DNA of 64,000 nucleotides from Erpobdella octoculata (GCA_963978895.1 OZ022238.1:18952871-19016870), one strand, 5' to 3'; positions 1 to 12,860 are shown, counted from the stretch's first letter. Notes: generated by a model from the sequence alone, not told the origin. Numbers and translations: made by a program.

Positions 1-2367
1 TTTCGATCCAATAGAAAGTTTGTGACGGTTTCCTTTGGCTCCAAAGGCCTGTCTGCTGGGTTAAAATGTTCCACTTGAACCCAACATTTAGGGTTTGTGT
101 TCGTGTCCCAATCGACTGCAGAACAAGTTGCCATGCTTTTGCAGTGATTAAGGCAGGACTCTTGGGTGTCCAATTTCGCTGGTTGAAGACCCGGGATGTG
201 ATACTTCGGCGTGGCGGTCCAGCAAAAATAATCTGATGATTTTAACATTTATTAATTTGAGAAATGAAATTGCGCCAAAAACAACATTAAAATTAGTTTG
301 ACTGTTCAACTCAGCTATAAATTTAACCTGCTTCACTTGCTATTGCTACTGAAGCAGTAAAGAGGAACAAGATAGCGGACAGCATTGCCGACTCGTTTTA
401 TCACTTGATCTGATTAAACCACAAAAAATTTGAGCTCATACGCCAATTGCAGTTGAGACAGAGCGTCATATATAGCACAATGGATTTGATTTAGACACCT
501 GTTGTTTTGCAAATTATTTGCTAATTATCATATTGCTTTTTCACGGCTACAGATGTTGCTGTTGTTTGTTCTTCAACGCAGGTCATAAAATTATTGAAAA
601 CATCAATTACGAAAACATTTTTCAACTTCGAATAACATGGAAGTTTGTGACCAAAGAAGACAAACTAGTTTCGCTTTCTCCTATAGCTATGTAATAGGCA
701 TATGATATCAATTTGGCGTTACTCGGCAGTCAGCAGGGTCAGCTGTTGATAAAATCAAGGATACACAACCTACTCTAGTGGGCTTAAATTGGTTCAAACA
801 AGTTCGTCATAGTTACATCAAGATATGTATAAATATGATATAGCTACTGACGCTAATGTAGTTTGTTGTTTGTTACATCAATTAATTCACAATCATGGTA
901 TATCATAATAAACATCAGTAATAAAAATTAGGGCCAAATGATTATTTTTTATTAAATTGTTTATCCAGTTGTTATATCAAAATATCCATGGATAAAAGCA
1001 ACGAGTGCATGCAGGTGTGTAGGTAATAAAAGTTATTTCGCGATTGTGCGCTGTCAGTCCTGAAGAACATAAATGTTTTTACCTAAGATTATTATTACAA
1101 GTGTTTTTATTGGCCGATTACATATAACATTATGCTGTATTTATTGCTAAAAAGAAAACATTTCAAGATATTGGACAGAGCTCTTCACATGGGCGTATCC
1201 AGCTCTCAGTAGAAGGGGGGTTACGTTTTGAATTTTATCTTGAGCTTATGGTACAATAAATGAGAAATATATAATAACGCAAATTTCATTCTAGAATTAT
1301 AGCTATAATTATTTAATATTTAATTCAAAAATGAAATTAAATGAGAAACTGTTTATATAGTTAATATAAAAAATTCAAATAAAATATGGCGCCAATCAGC
1401 GCATCAGCGTGTGCAGACCAACAAGTTTCACTCAGCCGCTTTGGAACAGTGCATAATCCTTCAGTAGCTTTCAAATTGTGACACACTTGAACTCACGAAC
1501 TTAGCAATCATCGTCCACAATGTAGTTTTTGGAATATTATACTTGCATAATAATTTTTTTCTTGTAAAATATTGAGGCCCCCATGCTCTGAGACCCCGCC
1601 ACTGGTTGTAGCAAACAGACCATACATTGATTGATCGAAAAAAATGTTGAAAGCACAACACTTTAGGAGAGTTATAGGACAGTTATTTTCATGGTTCCCC
1701 CAATAAGCAGTTCACTCCTCCGTTTTTTAATTTCTCTAAGCATCAAAAACTCAAAAAATGCGTGAGATTGTGTTTCAACCTTATTTGGAAGCTGATATAG
1801 GTACTATCCCTTGCTACATCGAACCAAGAACCAAAATTATGAAAGCTATTAAATTATGTAGCTGCCTCATTTTTTTAAATTTCTACGCTTTTTAAAATCA
1901 CCTTGAACATTATAAGAGGCATGGAAATATTTGTCAATAATAGTAGTTATAATCTGAGATTTCCAACCAGATTCAAGCAGGGGCGCAACCAGACAAATGG
2001 TGGGGGCGGCTCAAGTTTGAAAATATATATATAAGAAGTAAATTTCAAACATTTCCAAGAACCTGTATTTACTTTTGTTTCCACCTGCCTGTTACAACCA
2101 AATTTGGATGGCTGTTCAACATCAGCATTGTGTTTTCTGTCAGCCCTGATCATCAGCCGTGATTAAAGCCGTGGTTAAAAGCCCTCGCCTGCCGGTGTCT
2201 TTCTCATCTGATTGCACCATGTTTTTAGCTTTTGCCAGGACGTATGTTCTTATATTTGACTCTGTGAACGAATGGCTGTTTTTTATTCAATTGTTTTTTG
2301 TATTGTTTTGCTATACGTTTGTTTGAATTGTTCCTGGATTGAAGTGTTATTCAATTTTGTGTGGAGT
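1..2367. other. gene-free AT-rich stretch with a dispersed repeat
   Basis: I see no convincing coding exon here; the open frames are short and unlike known domains. About 720-1010 resembles 28640-28800, sharing a segment on the theme of acaacctactctagt and a catagttacatcaagat block. The inverse complement of part of it recurs at about 33700-33780, so it is a dispersed repeat. The motif gttgttatatcaa near 970 belongs to the same family. Confidence 0.5.
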
Positions 2368-2437
2368 TTTCTTCAGCAGACGTAGTTTTGCCTTATAAAT
2401 TATTTTGTTTTTTTTATTAAAAGTATATATATATATA

Positions 2438-2524
<87 letters not shown>

Positions 2525-2582
2525 TTTTAATAAAAAAACCAAAATAATTTATAAAGCAAAACAACGTTTGCTGGGTTTTAAA
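2368..2582. repeat. inverted repeat (about 52-bp arms) around a (TA)n tract
   Basis: The left arm (about 2372-2425, ending tttattaaaagtatata) is the near-perfect inverse complement of the right arm (about 2520-2577, tatacttttaataaaaaa onwards). A pure (TA)n run at about 2443-2521 separates them. The right arm runs into gcaaaacaacgtttgctggg, the same sequence that precedes a CTAG end at 47590-48208. Each arm therefore looks like the tail of a Helitron family. The inference is two opposed copies fused at a TA microsatellite; the structure could fold into a long hairpin. Confidence 0.6.
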
Positions 2583-3188
2583 AAATTCGGCCTGGATCGC
2601 TTTATTTCGAAGAATATACAATGCGTAATCTGTTTGTATTTAAACGAGTCGGCGGTGGGTAAAATGCAGACCGCGGACTTATAATTAAATAAATGTTAAC
2701 GAAAATTTTTTATTTTATTTATTACTAATTTCATATTAATACATATTTACAACTAAAATTGAACCTAATACGTTGTTTACTGAATTTTGGTTATTTATTT
2801 TTAATAGTTAAATAGTTTCGGGGTGCGTAATAAATATTTTTGTTTTGACTTGAAGGGTTTTTTTAATTTTTTATCAATAAATATTGAAAACTTGGTTCAA
2901 TGTTTATTTTTGTTTACTCTAGTGACAAAACCAAATCCCATTTTAATTAGAGGGTCAAATCTGAGACACCATTGTGTGGTTCGCTTGCTCTGCTTATAGT
3001 GGACTGATGTATTGGTTGCGTCAACCAACAACTCAAGTCGGTACCCAACGAATTCGAACTGCTCAAGATCAAAACGGCATCGAAGATCAACTCCAGGAAA
3101 AAGGATACATTTCACGGACAAAACTCACTTTGGAAATAAAGCCAGATTGATTTGTATATTTGCTTAGTTTTGTGGATTAATTTTTTTT
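2583..3188. other. no gene seen
   Basis: AT-rich sequence with no domain-like open frame. It may contain the 5' flank of the retroelement that follows; no boundary or target duplication could be found. Confidence 0.4.
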
Positions 3189-3288
3189 AGGATTAGGATA
3201 GGATAGGATAGTAACTTAACTTAGCTACTATGGGAGATAATTCTCAATATCCTAGAGGGGGAGTAGTCGCTCAAAAACTGGCAAACGA

Positions 3289-3393
3289 ATGTCTGATTTG
3301 GATGTTGGGTTAGATGTTAGTGCTAAAAAGGCTATGATGGAGGATGCAGATTATGACTTTTTACTAAAGTCTATGGGTACAGAATCAGAATAG
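3289..3393 (+). pseudogene. ORF1-like N-terminal fragment of the non-LTR element
   Basis: A 34-codon frame starts at ATG 3289 (MSDLDVGLDVSAKKAMMEDA) and stops at TAG 3391. The same frame continues acidic and lysine-rich beyond the stop to about 3480, where the retroelement ORF2 remnant starts. Position and charge suggest the N-terminus of a gag-like ORF1. No zinc knuckles remain, so this is inference from context. Confidence 0.35.
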
Positions 3394-3524
3394 GAACATT
3401 GTTTAGATGATAGTCTTGATAATACCGAGTTATCATTTAATGCAGCGAAATTTTAAAAAATCAATTCAGAACGAAAGGTAGCTAGAAAAGTTAAACGTAG
3501 TCAGCAAAAAAACAATGCAGTCAA

Positions 3525-5969
3525 TTGGCCAATATCAGGAGGACACTCAAAATAACAATTAGCAGAACAAATTGGTTTCAAGTAAATTTAGAACCAGAAA
3601 ATCATTTTAAAGACTTTTCAATAAACTCCCTAGATGTTGATGCACTAAATTGTTTTTTCACAACAACACTACTCAAAGTCATTGAAGAAAATACCCCTAA
3701 AAACAGATTTTCTACTTCCTCCAACAGGCAATTGGCTCTTTTCTGGAATTCTGATTGTTTTTTAGCAATTAAAGCAAGAAATAAAGCAAGAAAAATTATC
3801 AAAGAAGCTAAAACTAAAGCTTGGGAACAGTTTTGCACAACTCTCAACCACAGTTCCTCACCCAATCAGCTTTGGCGCACAGCTCGGTCCCTTGGTGGAA
3901 AACACACATAACTAGAAATTCCAGCTCTCTTAAATCCAGTGAACAACAAACTACTCTTTCAAGAAAATGAAGAAGTTGAAATATTAGCTGAAACTTTAAG
4001 CAATAATTCAAGCCAAAATTGTTTTCACCCAATTTTTAAAATTAAAAAAAATCAAGATGAAAGAAAAATCTTAAAAATAATTACAGAAAATACTGCCTAC
4101 CCTCAAAAGTATCATTTTGACCTGATGCAAGTTAACGAAAAAATTTCATTAGAAAAACTAAACAGAACAATTCAAAAAAATTTGACAAAAAAGAAAACTG
4201 CTCCAGGCCCAGATCAAATTAATTATGAAATTTTAGCCAAACTATCAGAGACAAACCGCAAAACTCTTGTCTTCATCATGAATAAATTTTGGTTTTCTTG
4301 AAAACTACCCAAAAATTGGAAGTCATCAATAGTTATTCCTATTCTAAAACCTAATAAGCCTAAAAATCTCCCAACTTCTTATCGCCCTATCTCTCTCACA
4401 TCATCAATATGTAAATCAATGGAAAAATTGTTAAAAATAGATTATCATTCTTCCTTGAAAAACACGAAATATTGAAAACAGAACAGTCTGGTTTTAGAAA
4501 CTCGCGCAGTTGTCTTGACCATATACTTAGGTGGCAGCATGATATATCAGTATCAATGAAAAGGAAAGGAACCACTTTAGCTGTATTTCTAGATCTCGAA
4601 AAAGCTTTCGATCTTGTTTGGCAAAAAAGTCTTATTCTTACAATACATAACATCGGCATCAGAGGAAATATTCTCAACTGGATTCAAGATTTTCTTACAG
4701 ATAGAACTTTCCAAGTTAGATTGGGTTCTACCCTGTCCAAAACACACTCACTTAAAAACGGCACTCCTCAAGGTAGTGTATTAAGTCCCTTACTGTTTTT
4801 AATACTATTAAATAACCTCCCAGATCCTCCGAAATCAATCGAAATTTCTTTATATGCGGATGATTGTGCTTTTTGGACTTCTGGAAAAGAACTAAACATC
4901 TTCTATAATAATATGCAAAATTATGTAAACAAAGTAAGTTCTAGCCTAATTAATTGGGGATTTAAAATTTCAAGAAAAAAAAACTGTTAGTCTTTTGTTT
5001 ACTAAACTACCATACCTTATTGAAAAAAACACATATAAGAAAATCAAGACTGAAAATTCAAATATAAGCAAAGTCACAGAATATAAGTTTTTAGGAACAA
5101 TTTTGGACCAAAAAGCTTCATGGAAACCAGACTTCCACTATATTGCGAAAAGATGTAAACAACGCATCAATGTAATGAGAGCCATAACTGGGTACAAATG
5201 GGGTGCGTCAAAATCGACTTTGCTGCTTTATTAAAAAATGGCAATCAGATCAATTTTAGATTACGGTTGTGAAGCATATGATCAGTCGTCAAATAGTCAA
5301 AAAAAATATTCAGCAATTACAATTGGAAGCCTTGAGAATTGCGTGTGGTGCTCCAACAAGTACAAACTCAAGTGATCTTTTTGCTGAATGTGGAGAATTG
5401 CCTCTAGGCTTGCGACGAAAGCAGCAAATTGCCCTTTTTGCTCTAAGAGTTAAAACATGCCTGAATCATCCTGCTAAAAACATATTTTTCCTTCCAAAAA
5501 AGAAAGACATAATTGGATTAAAACCACTCTATGTCGCTTTGAAAAACTTCAACCACCAACTGCTCCTAGAAAAATTTTAGATATATGGAATGCTCCAATA
5601 TTAAATAACATTACTGAACCACCAATTGTCCAATTACCTCAATGGAAACAAATTTTTCCAAAAGAAATCTTTCTATCTAGACTTTGGTTAAATTGAATTC
5701 TTCTAAACGGACGACTTAAATCTATGAATCTTCATCCCACTGGTCACTGCGACATATGTGATATTCCAGAAACACTCGACCACTTCTTACAATCTTGTCC
5801 AAAAAGAGCTCCACTTCATAACTACATCAATAAATACTGCTTAAATAAGAAAATTCCTCCAACAACTGAAAATATACTTGTACATAAAAAAAACTTAGAA
5901 ACGCTGTTTACAAATGGGTCATTCAGAAAGAATTCCAGCTCACATAGAAAACAAAGACAGAAAAAGTAA
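3525..5969 (+). pseudogene. reverse transcriptase pseudogene of the non-LTR element
   Basis: The translation carries ordered RT motifs: TAPGPDQINYEIL (about 4198), a PILKPNK..YRPISLT block (about 4340-4400), LDLEKAFDLVW (about 4590, motif A), GTPQGSVLSPLLF (about 4760, motif B) and LYADDCAFW (about 4850, motif C with YADD). Further on, FLGTILDQKASWKPD (about 5090) is the thumb/post-RT signature. A CxxC...H...C segment near 5745-5800 (CDICDIPETLDHFLQSCP) is the C-terminal zinc-binding region. In-frame stops occur at about 3909, 4300 and 5232. Frameshifts lie near 4435, 4988, 5235-5270 and 5580-5720. No RNase H domain is visible before the zinc region. The endonuclease is absent. Confidence 0.85.
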
Positions 5970-6300
5970 CAACAAATGAAACTACTGAAGACGAAAGGAC
6001 GAAAAAAAAGAAATTACTATTTTTTTTTTCTAGACGTTATGTTGACTATTTGTTTTATTATTTTATGACGTGACTTAAACATCGAAAGATGATACGAGTC
6101 AATAATAAACTAAAAAAAAAAGGTTGCGTCAACTCCGCCTCGCTAATTGCGAGCCAGTCCCAAGCCTGGAGAAAGGAGGAGGGAAAAGTAAAAAAGATCA
6201 AATTCTGATCCTCGACAGGAAGTACTTAAGTGCTTCCTACATACAGCTATTTGAGTCTTAAAACACCTGGTGTAAAGGACAATAAATTATTATAAAAAAA

Positions 6301-8020
6301 AATGGTTACGTCAACGTTAATGGGGCCGGCTTTTAGAGGTTGTGTTTGACCACGGCAGTTTTGGTCAGGTTTTGACGAGTTTTTGTCCGGCTACTAACCT
6401 TTTTAGCTTGACCTTCGAACGGCATTTGCCGAATTTGTATAGCATTTGCCCGACTTCGTACGCCATTTGCCCGACTTTTTGGTAGGCGGACTTTTCATCA
6501 AAATACGATTCATCAAGGGACTGTTCATCAAGGGTTATTCATCAAGAGACTATTCATCGAAGGACTATTCATCAAAAGGACGGTTCATCATAAGGACTGT
6601 TCATCTAAAGAATATTCATCAAGAGGACAATTCATCAAATTTTGAAGCCACTCAGCAACCTTTATCAATATATACCCAAGATATTTTCAGCGTAAAGTAA
6701 TTTGATGTATTTTTAAAAGACAGTTCTTTATCTTTGATAAAATAAATTTCAAACATATCAGTAATTTAAAAAAATAGTGATGGCAACCAGGGTTGTTAAG
6801 AGCGGTACTATTGGCTGACAAGATCGTTGATGACAGCACCGCTACATTTTTTAACTGTTCTTAGCGCTATTCGCTACCGCAACTTTTATTAAAAAAACAA
6901 AATAGGTTTTTTATATCAATTAAATGAGTTCCAATGTATTTAGTTTTCATTTGAAGTTTGCATGAAATCTGAGTCTGGTTGATTTATCAACGATTCGGAT
7001 GAGCGTAAGCGTCTCTTTGAAATGACCTTTCCTGACCTCGGTAAAGCGAGCGTGTTCGTCTCTTTGAAGTGTGGCAGAAGTGTTATACCGGGTGTTAGTG
7101 ATGTTTTGAGGTGTATGGTATCTGGCTGTTTGATTGTGTATATACCTACAGTTTGTACGAACAGTTGAAAGCAGTTTTTTTAAACTTATTATTCAATTGT
7201 CTTTTGCTCGTTTGATCTTATGATCTTGACGTTATTTCTTGTCCAGTTATTTTATTTACTTTATGTGACGAATAACATTGTTGCATATTACAACCATGTC
7301 TTCTACAAACTTGCTGATTGCTCGAGGCAGAAATGTCTTCGAAGCGTGGCCCCTTGGTGTTAAACGACCGATGCCAGATTTGACATAGCGGGCATGTGTG
7401 ATGCTTTGACGTGTTTGTGGCCTTTGGTAAATGTGTACATATATGGTTTACGAAAACAGTCGAATTTAGTTTTTTTGGTGCTGTGACCGGGAGCGGAAGC
7501 GGGAGACAAGCGGGAAGAGAGAGCGACCGGGAGCGTGAGAGCAAGCGGGGAAGGAAACGGGAGCGAGAGAGAAAAACGACCGAAAAACCTCTAAAAAGCC
7601 CGGGCAACGCCGGGTACCTCGCTAGTTCTATTATAAAGAATAAAGTATTTGGATGCAAGCAGAGTAGCACTGTAAACTTGATATAGATTACCCTACATTT
7701 TGGTAACATATTTTGGTGAAAATAACATCTTAAACATTTTTTTAAAACTTTTTTGATGAATAGTCCGCTGGATGAAAAGACATTAACAGTCCTTATGATG
7801 AACCGTTCTCTTGATGAATAGTCCTTTGGTGAATAGTCCTTTGATGAATAGTCCCTTGATGAATAATCCTTGATGAACAGTCCTTTGATGAATCGTCCTT
7901 TGATGAACAGTCCTAGAATCGACTTTGTACGCTATTTGCCCGACTGGCTAGACGGATTCAGGCAAATGTCAAAATTCGGGCTTTTGGCATTTCCCCATTC
8001 CAGAAATATGAGCGATTTGT
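6301..8020. mobile_element. Foldback-like element 1 (inverted short-repeat arrays)
   Basis: The left array (about 6490-6640) repeats a 17-20 bp theme, ttcatcaagggactg. The right array (about 7755-7920) carries the inverse theme, gatgaatagtcctttg. Both are flanked by tacgcYatttgcccgact blocks (about 6457-6478 and 7925-7950). Inverted arms made of tandem short repeats are the hallmark of Foldback/Galileo-type elements. The loop (6640-7755) has no transposase, and a Helitron end has landed in it. No target duplication was found, so the boundaries are approximate. Confidence 0.55.
7487..7625 (+). mobile_element. Helitron 3' end
   Basis: The terminal signature is a GC hairpin (cccgggcaacgccggg, 7599-7614), then CTAG at 7622-7625 followed by T. 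Upstream is the family's purine-rich array of gcgggagNNNgagcgaccgg units (about 7487-7570), then aaaaacctctaaaa. This fits the known Helitron 3' structure of a hairpin about 10 bp before CTRR. Confidence 0.8.
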
Positions 8021-8567
8021 GAAAAACCTGGTTTTTCAGTTTACTTGTATTATGATCAATTTCAGCTGATCCACGATATTTTTCTAAAACACTCTTAACA
8101 TCTTATTTAGTACAAAACTTAAAACTAAAATTTACCGTTTTTTTAAATGTTTCCATAAAAATTAATGTTGAATTTTTTCATCATCTGAAATTATGATCTC
8201 CTAAAAAATAGCCCATCGAAAATTGACGATCAATTAAGCAAGTGATAATGAATATTAACCAGGCATACATGCAATTTTTGAATTGCTGTGTTGTTACTTG
8301 GAGGGGGGACGTGAAAGAGCAAAGTGGAGGAAAGGTATTCAATAAAACAGTAGCCTGGATAGAATTTCTTCGCAACGAAAGGTTTTTTTTTACAACAAGA
8401 CATGAATGTGTGAAAGGAGGAACCACTCATCCCTGATACGCCAGTAAAATGTCATAGCAATGTTTTCAAGTTTAAATAATTGTAAATAGGTTTTTATGAC
8501 AATCATATTTAATTTTTTATTGAGTAACTGCAGGTTTCACGTCGATGAACAATTTACATTGAAGTTC
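8021..8567. other. no gene seen, 3' flank of peptide gene 1
   Basis: AT-rich sequence between the Foldback-like element and the polyadenylation signal of the first peptide gene. The open frames on both strands at 8180-8430 overlap each other and have no recognisable domain. Confidence 0.4.
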
Positions 8568-8573
8568 TTTATT
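8568..8573 (-). terminator. AATAAA polyadenylation signal, peptide gene 1
   Basis: On the minus strand AATAAA lies about 113 bp beyond the stop codon of peptide gene 1, within gggcAATAAAgaac. Spacing and orientation fit a 3' UTR. Confidence 0.6.
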
Positions 8574-8685
8574 GCCCAATTTAATCTTATTTGAAACTAA
8601 AAATCAATTACAGCATTTGATTGAATAAGTAAAAAAGTCAAGTCAAAGTTTTGGCTAAGGCACTAAGATGACGGAATGCTTGGTT

Positions 8686-11600
8686 TTAGGCACAAGTGCC
8701 CTCGACCCGGGAGACTAGTTGCCACGGAGTGATGTTGCAGTTGTTGGTCTGGCACTGGTCATTTTCATGGCAGGCGCCGCCGCTGGGTCTTTTAGCGTCG
8801 CATATTCCATCAGTGTATCCAAACTTTCCTTTCTGGCAGACTAGGCCGCTGCAACACTGGGTGTCTCTTTGACAAAGCTGACCTTGCTTGACGCAATCGA
8901 CGCAAACTCCTGTCTGAAATGTTTGTTAAGAAATTGTTCAATTATGTTTAAACAAGCGGTTGGCAATCGTACATGCAATATGAAATTTGCTACTTGAACA
9001 TTTAAATTTGCAACTTTCAGAACTAAAAATAACTAAAGAGCCCATAACTTTTATCAATTTTCTTCACTCGGAGCACATATTATCCAGCTATAACACCCAC
9101 TCTAAAGGTGGAAATATTTTGCGTTTGTTATTTATCGGTTTAAAGAGCCTTTTGTTAAACAAAGTCGCAAATGGTTGGGCAATAATTTTTACTTTATTTT
9201 CTGTGGTTCGGTTAAATGAAACGTTTGATATCATACTAACCCGTATGTTCTAAAAATGAAAAAATTCAAAATAGTGAACCCAAACCTGAAAAGTTGAAAA
9301 TTGTGAATTCGAACCCAGAAATCCGAAAATATCTGACACTTGTGCTATGGTACTACCTGATCTTTTATTGATACCCGAACCGGAAGTTTTGAAAAGTTAA
9401 AATCAGAATTTGAAACTAGAAATTTAACAACTAAAAAATTTAGGCTCATAAGTGATTTGCCTATTTTGCATATTATAAATCATTTCACTAGAGTGGCTTG
9501 TAAATTTAATATCAATTTTGTATGTTTTTAAGCAGTCAATAATGCTAATTATACAAATTTATAAATTCATAACTTTTAAAGTTAATATTTATCCACATTA
9601 TTCTTTGAGTTTTTCATTTATAAGAGTAAATAAAATTAACATTTGTTTTTTTTCCAAGTCCACAGTTATCCACCGCTTTTAAATCGAGCTTGTACTTCTT
9701 CTGTAATATTAAGTACAAATGTTTAATTTGTTACTTTTTTAAATCCCTTATATAATCCCACAGCCGGTCTTGCTTGCTTGCTTGAATGTCTGCCAACCTT
9801 GAAAGTGAAAATTAACTAACTTTCCTTAATCCAATCAATTTAAAATTGGAGATATAGGCTTGCTCTTTATGACAATGCATTCTACGTGTTGGTCTAAAAA
9901 GTGTAGACACCGGCTTGGATATACAGAGTACCTGGGTTCGATTCCTGGTCCGAACACGTAATTTCTTTGAGCAAGAAACTAACTCGCATGTGCTCACGTC
10001 AACTCAGCGATTCATCCTTTAGTGGTCGATAAATGAGTACAAATTTCGCTTGGGAGTCAAAATTCTTTGTGCACTCGTGGAGCTAGCGAGTGGTATGCGG
10101 GGCTGCCAGCGGCGGAATAAACACCGCATACGCCGCTGATCCTATCTGCAAGTTGCCAACATTTTAAAGTGGCCGCTGTTCTGTTGTGTAAGTCGCACTC
10201 AAAAATGAATTAACTTTAACTTTTAACTTTATTAAATTTTGAAAAAAGTTTAATTTTTTTTTATTTTTTAATTAAAATTAATAGTTATTTATGTTTTAAA
10301 ACAAAAACAAATCAAATCAAATTACATAAATGTTTGCATATATAAATTCCACAAAATTTCATTTTTAAAGAAAAATTTGAAAAAACATGATAAGTCGACG
10401 AATCTTGAAATATATGTAAGGAATTTGTAAGAAAAAACTAGTTTTTTACGGCTTACTTGTTATATCACCATGACCAATAAAAGTACTCAGATTGCCCTGC
10501 AATGTATTGGGATACAGTACCCAACCAGATCGCTAACCTTGTAATTTGGAAAGTGCTTAGGTCCCTACCTCCCACACCTTATTCTTTTCCTGCACCACCC
10601 TATCCTTAAACAGTTTGTGGATAGTTTATACAAAAACATAAAGCAATCTACATACATCATTTCCTACGTATGTATGAATGTATGTATGTTATAACTTGTT
10701 AGGTGGCGCTACAACCACAAAAATAATTCCAATATTATAGATTATCAAATCAATCATATTTTTGAAAACCCGTAATTTTTGACGGGCTACTTCTAGTTAA
10801 GCAGAATTTAAAATTATACGCAACTCCGGACAAATTTCGAAAATGTGCAATTGTCAAAACCAATGACGATTGTTGTAATCAAGCCACTGCAGAATAATAA
10901 TTTGTTGAGGCAGATGTTTCATATGGTAACTGTGACAGAGATATTGACGAACTGTTTTATTGATTCTAATAAAAAAATGGTCTGACAAAAATTTTGAAAT
11001 ATTATTTAAAAGAAAAAAAAGTAAGGAAGGAGGTAAACTTTCACGGGGAAAATTATGGAAACAAAATTAAGTTTTTCAAGGACTTTCAATGCAAACGTTT
11101 TAAAGTACGACACGCAGACCTCAAATTCTGTACAACGAAGAAGAAAGAAATTTTTATCTGATTAAAGTTTCTACGAACCTTGGTTACACTAAGGCCATTT
11201 TCCCAGTAGCATTGCAGTGAACCACAGCATCTTGTGACCATGGAGCACTTCTGATTTAACTCCTTGCAAGAAAAGATCGCTCTCTTGTGGTTGCCGTGCT
11301 GTCCTTCCATGTCTCTTTTCAGTAGCGATTCCATTTCCTCCCTTTCAAAACGTTTCCTGAATTTATAAGAAAAAGGAATCAAAACCAGTCATTGTTTCTG
11401 TATCCCACCATCTTGGTGTTCGTTCAGTTTGGCTGTCCGTTTCAACACTTAACAATAAATATGGTGGTTCAAGCACCCGGTAGATGATTTTAATAACTAA
11501 TTACTAATTATGATCCTAACTTTTACAATTTTATGTTATTAAAATTGTTCAATTTAATACAAAAAATCAAATTGGCAAATAAAACTTAGAATTAGTAAAT

Positions 11601-11854
11601 GTTAGAACGTTATTACTTCAACATTGCTCTCAGCGCGTTTTCGCTCAAGTCGTATTCATCATCATCGTCTGCAAAAAAAATCATTTCTGGTGTTATTTTA
11701 AAATTAATTAAATTATCGTTTTATATTGATAAAAGATTTTAATAAAGTAATTATCTGCAAAACAGTAAAATTACTTTTATTAATAACCTGATCTTACGCT
11801 GTACAACAAGCAGCTGCTCAAAACTGCCAAAGCAAAAATTTCGACGAATTTCAT
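8686..11854 (-). CDS. peptide gene 1: secreted cysteine-knot-like protein (174 aa, 4 exons)
   Basis: Exons (minus strand): 11854-11788, 11668-11617, 11356-11179, 8913-8686. All junctions are GT-AG, with phases 1, 2 and 0. Exon 1 encodes a signal peptide (MKFV, then a Leu/Ala-rich core and a Ser-Cys c-region). Exon 2 is a 17-residue acidic stretch starting DDDD. Exon 3 is basic (KKR near its start), then carries Cys in the spacing C-x6-C-x5-CC-x4-C. Exon 4 supplies the sixth Cys, a complete second C-x6-C-x5-CC-x4-C...C module, and a Cys-rich tail absent from its two paralogues. The pattern is that of inhibitor cystine knots; Dickkopf, colipase and prokineticin-like folds are alternatives. The function is unknown: secreted peptide, defence factor or toxin-like are all possible. 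Intron 3 (about 2.3 kb) holds a SINE and dispersed repeats. A TATA box and AATAAA frame the gene. Confidence 0.8.
9690..10460 (+). repeat. dispersed repeat copy within intron 3
   Basis: The block around ccggtcttgcttgcttgc (about 9762), followed by gaaagtgaaaattaactaac, recurs on the minus strand at about 60690-60850, and in weaker form at 34960-35390. The downstream portion ending in ttttttacggcttacttgtt (about 10442) matches the end of the 34960-35390 copy. The family therefore spans roughly 700 bp, with a SINE nested in this copy. No coding potential is visible. Confidence 0.6.
9870..10160 (+). mobile_element. tRNA-derived SINE
   Basis: A good RNA polymerase III B box, ggttcgattcc, lies at 9935-9945, with a weak A-box-like stretch about 45 bp upstream (near 9885). 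Downstream is a body containing tggtcgataaatgagtac and gtggagctagcgagtgg, typical of tRNA-derived SINE architecture. The tRNA-like part does not fold into an obvious complete cloverleaf, so a functional tRNA gene is unlikely. Confidence 0.5.
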
Positions 11855-11956
11855 CTTTTATAACTAATAAAATGAATAAACAATTTCGTATCTTCAAACT
11901 CCAAACTATCCTAGTACATAAGTTAAGAGACCGATATTGGAAGCTCCTCTTATACT

Positions 11957-11964
11957 CTTATATA
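11957..11964 (-). promoter_or_regulatory. TATA box of peptide gene 1
   Basis: On the minus strand the sequence reads cTATATAAGAGtataag, about 100 bp upstream of the ATG at 11854. This is a usual TATA-to-ATG distance for a short 5' UTR. Gene 2 has a comparable TATA element. Confidence 0.55.
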
Positions 11965-12730
11965 GACACGAGAGGAATTTAATCAACGACTATCTTTTTC
12001 TTTGAAGCTATGTGGCAGCAATGAAATGATTGTGATGAAACGATTGAGATGATTTCGATAATGAGGAGAAAGTAAGAAGAGAAATGATGACAACAGTTTT
12101 GAATTTAACATTATATTTGTATTGCATTCGATGATTTAAACGCAGATGACATTCGGGAGTAAGAAAACTGTCAAGTTATTTTGATGAAAACGACGATGAT
12201 TATGGTAATGATTATTGATGATGATGATGACGTTGATAAAAACGTCGATGACGATGATAATGATGACAGAATAATTTCCATGCCTATGACCTACCTACTA
12301 TAACCAATCATTCTACCGAAATAATTTCAGTAAGAATCAGTAATATAATAACATCAATCATCGGATGAGTGCTTGTAAACGTTTTGTTTTGATGAGAGCA
12401 CATGAAAAGGGTAAACTGTTAAAGCATTTTTTTCTTTTAGCAGCACAACAAAAATTCCAATAAAATAGTGGACTATATTAAGAATTAATAATATTATCAT
12501 CAAATTTAACAAGAACAAGTAAAAGAAAAAACGAGTTTTTTAACACAAACTTTAATTTCAAATACACTCGATTTAGAAATACGAAAGATGTTCAAATTAT
12601 TTTTTATTAATCGAATCATGTATTATCATCCAATATGAAGCTATGCTGAAAGTTTCAGCATCCTAACTAGTCAAAAAGCTGGTTACATTTTACTTGCAAG
12701 ATTTGCGTACAGAGAAAGCCATACACACAC
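11965..12730. other. no gene seen; GAT-rich patch
   Basis: Upstream flank of peptide gene 1. A (GAT)-rich, imperfect microsatellite lies at about 12185-12270. No exon or element signature recognised. Confidence 0.45.
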
Positions 12731-12860
12731 ACACAAACAGAAATTGCAACCTAAATAAAAGTTTGTAAAAAAATCACGAAAGCAGAATTGATACCTATTG
12801 ATAGTTTTATGGTATTGACTGGATGACTGATAAATTGACGATCAATATATATATAATTAA

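Larger units (their letters stand above)
3189..6300 (+). mobile_element. decayed non-LTR retrotransposon (Jockey/I-like)
   Basis: The element reads 5' to 3' on the plus strand: a fragment of an ORF1-like start, a deletion that removes the endonuclease, then linker, reverse transcriptase, a C-terminal zinc-knuckle-like region, and a 3' UTR with A-rich tails. The 3' end holds two A-tracts, each followed by a ggttRcgtcaac motif (about 6112-6130 and 6290-6315), suggesting two stacked 3' ends. A segment near 6150 (gccagtcccaagcctggaga) resembles 3' UTRs of this retroelement group as I remember them. There is no clean target duplication. The copy is dead. Confidence 0.75.

Noticed and set aside
9935..9945. 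Functional tRNA gene at the B-box motif
   Set aside because: No complete cloverleaf or anticodon arm by eye; the downstream body indicates a SINE.
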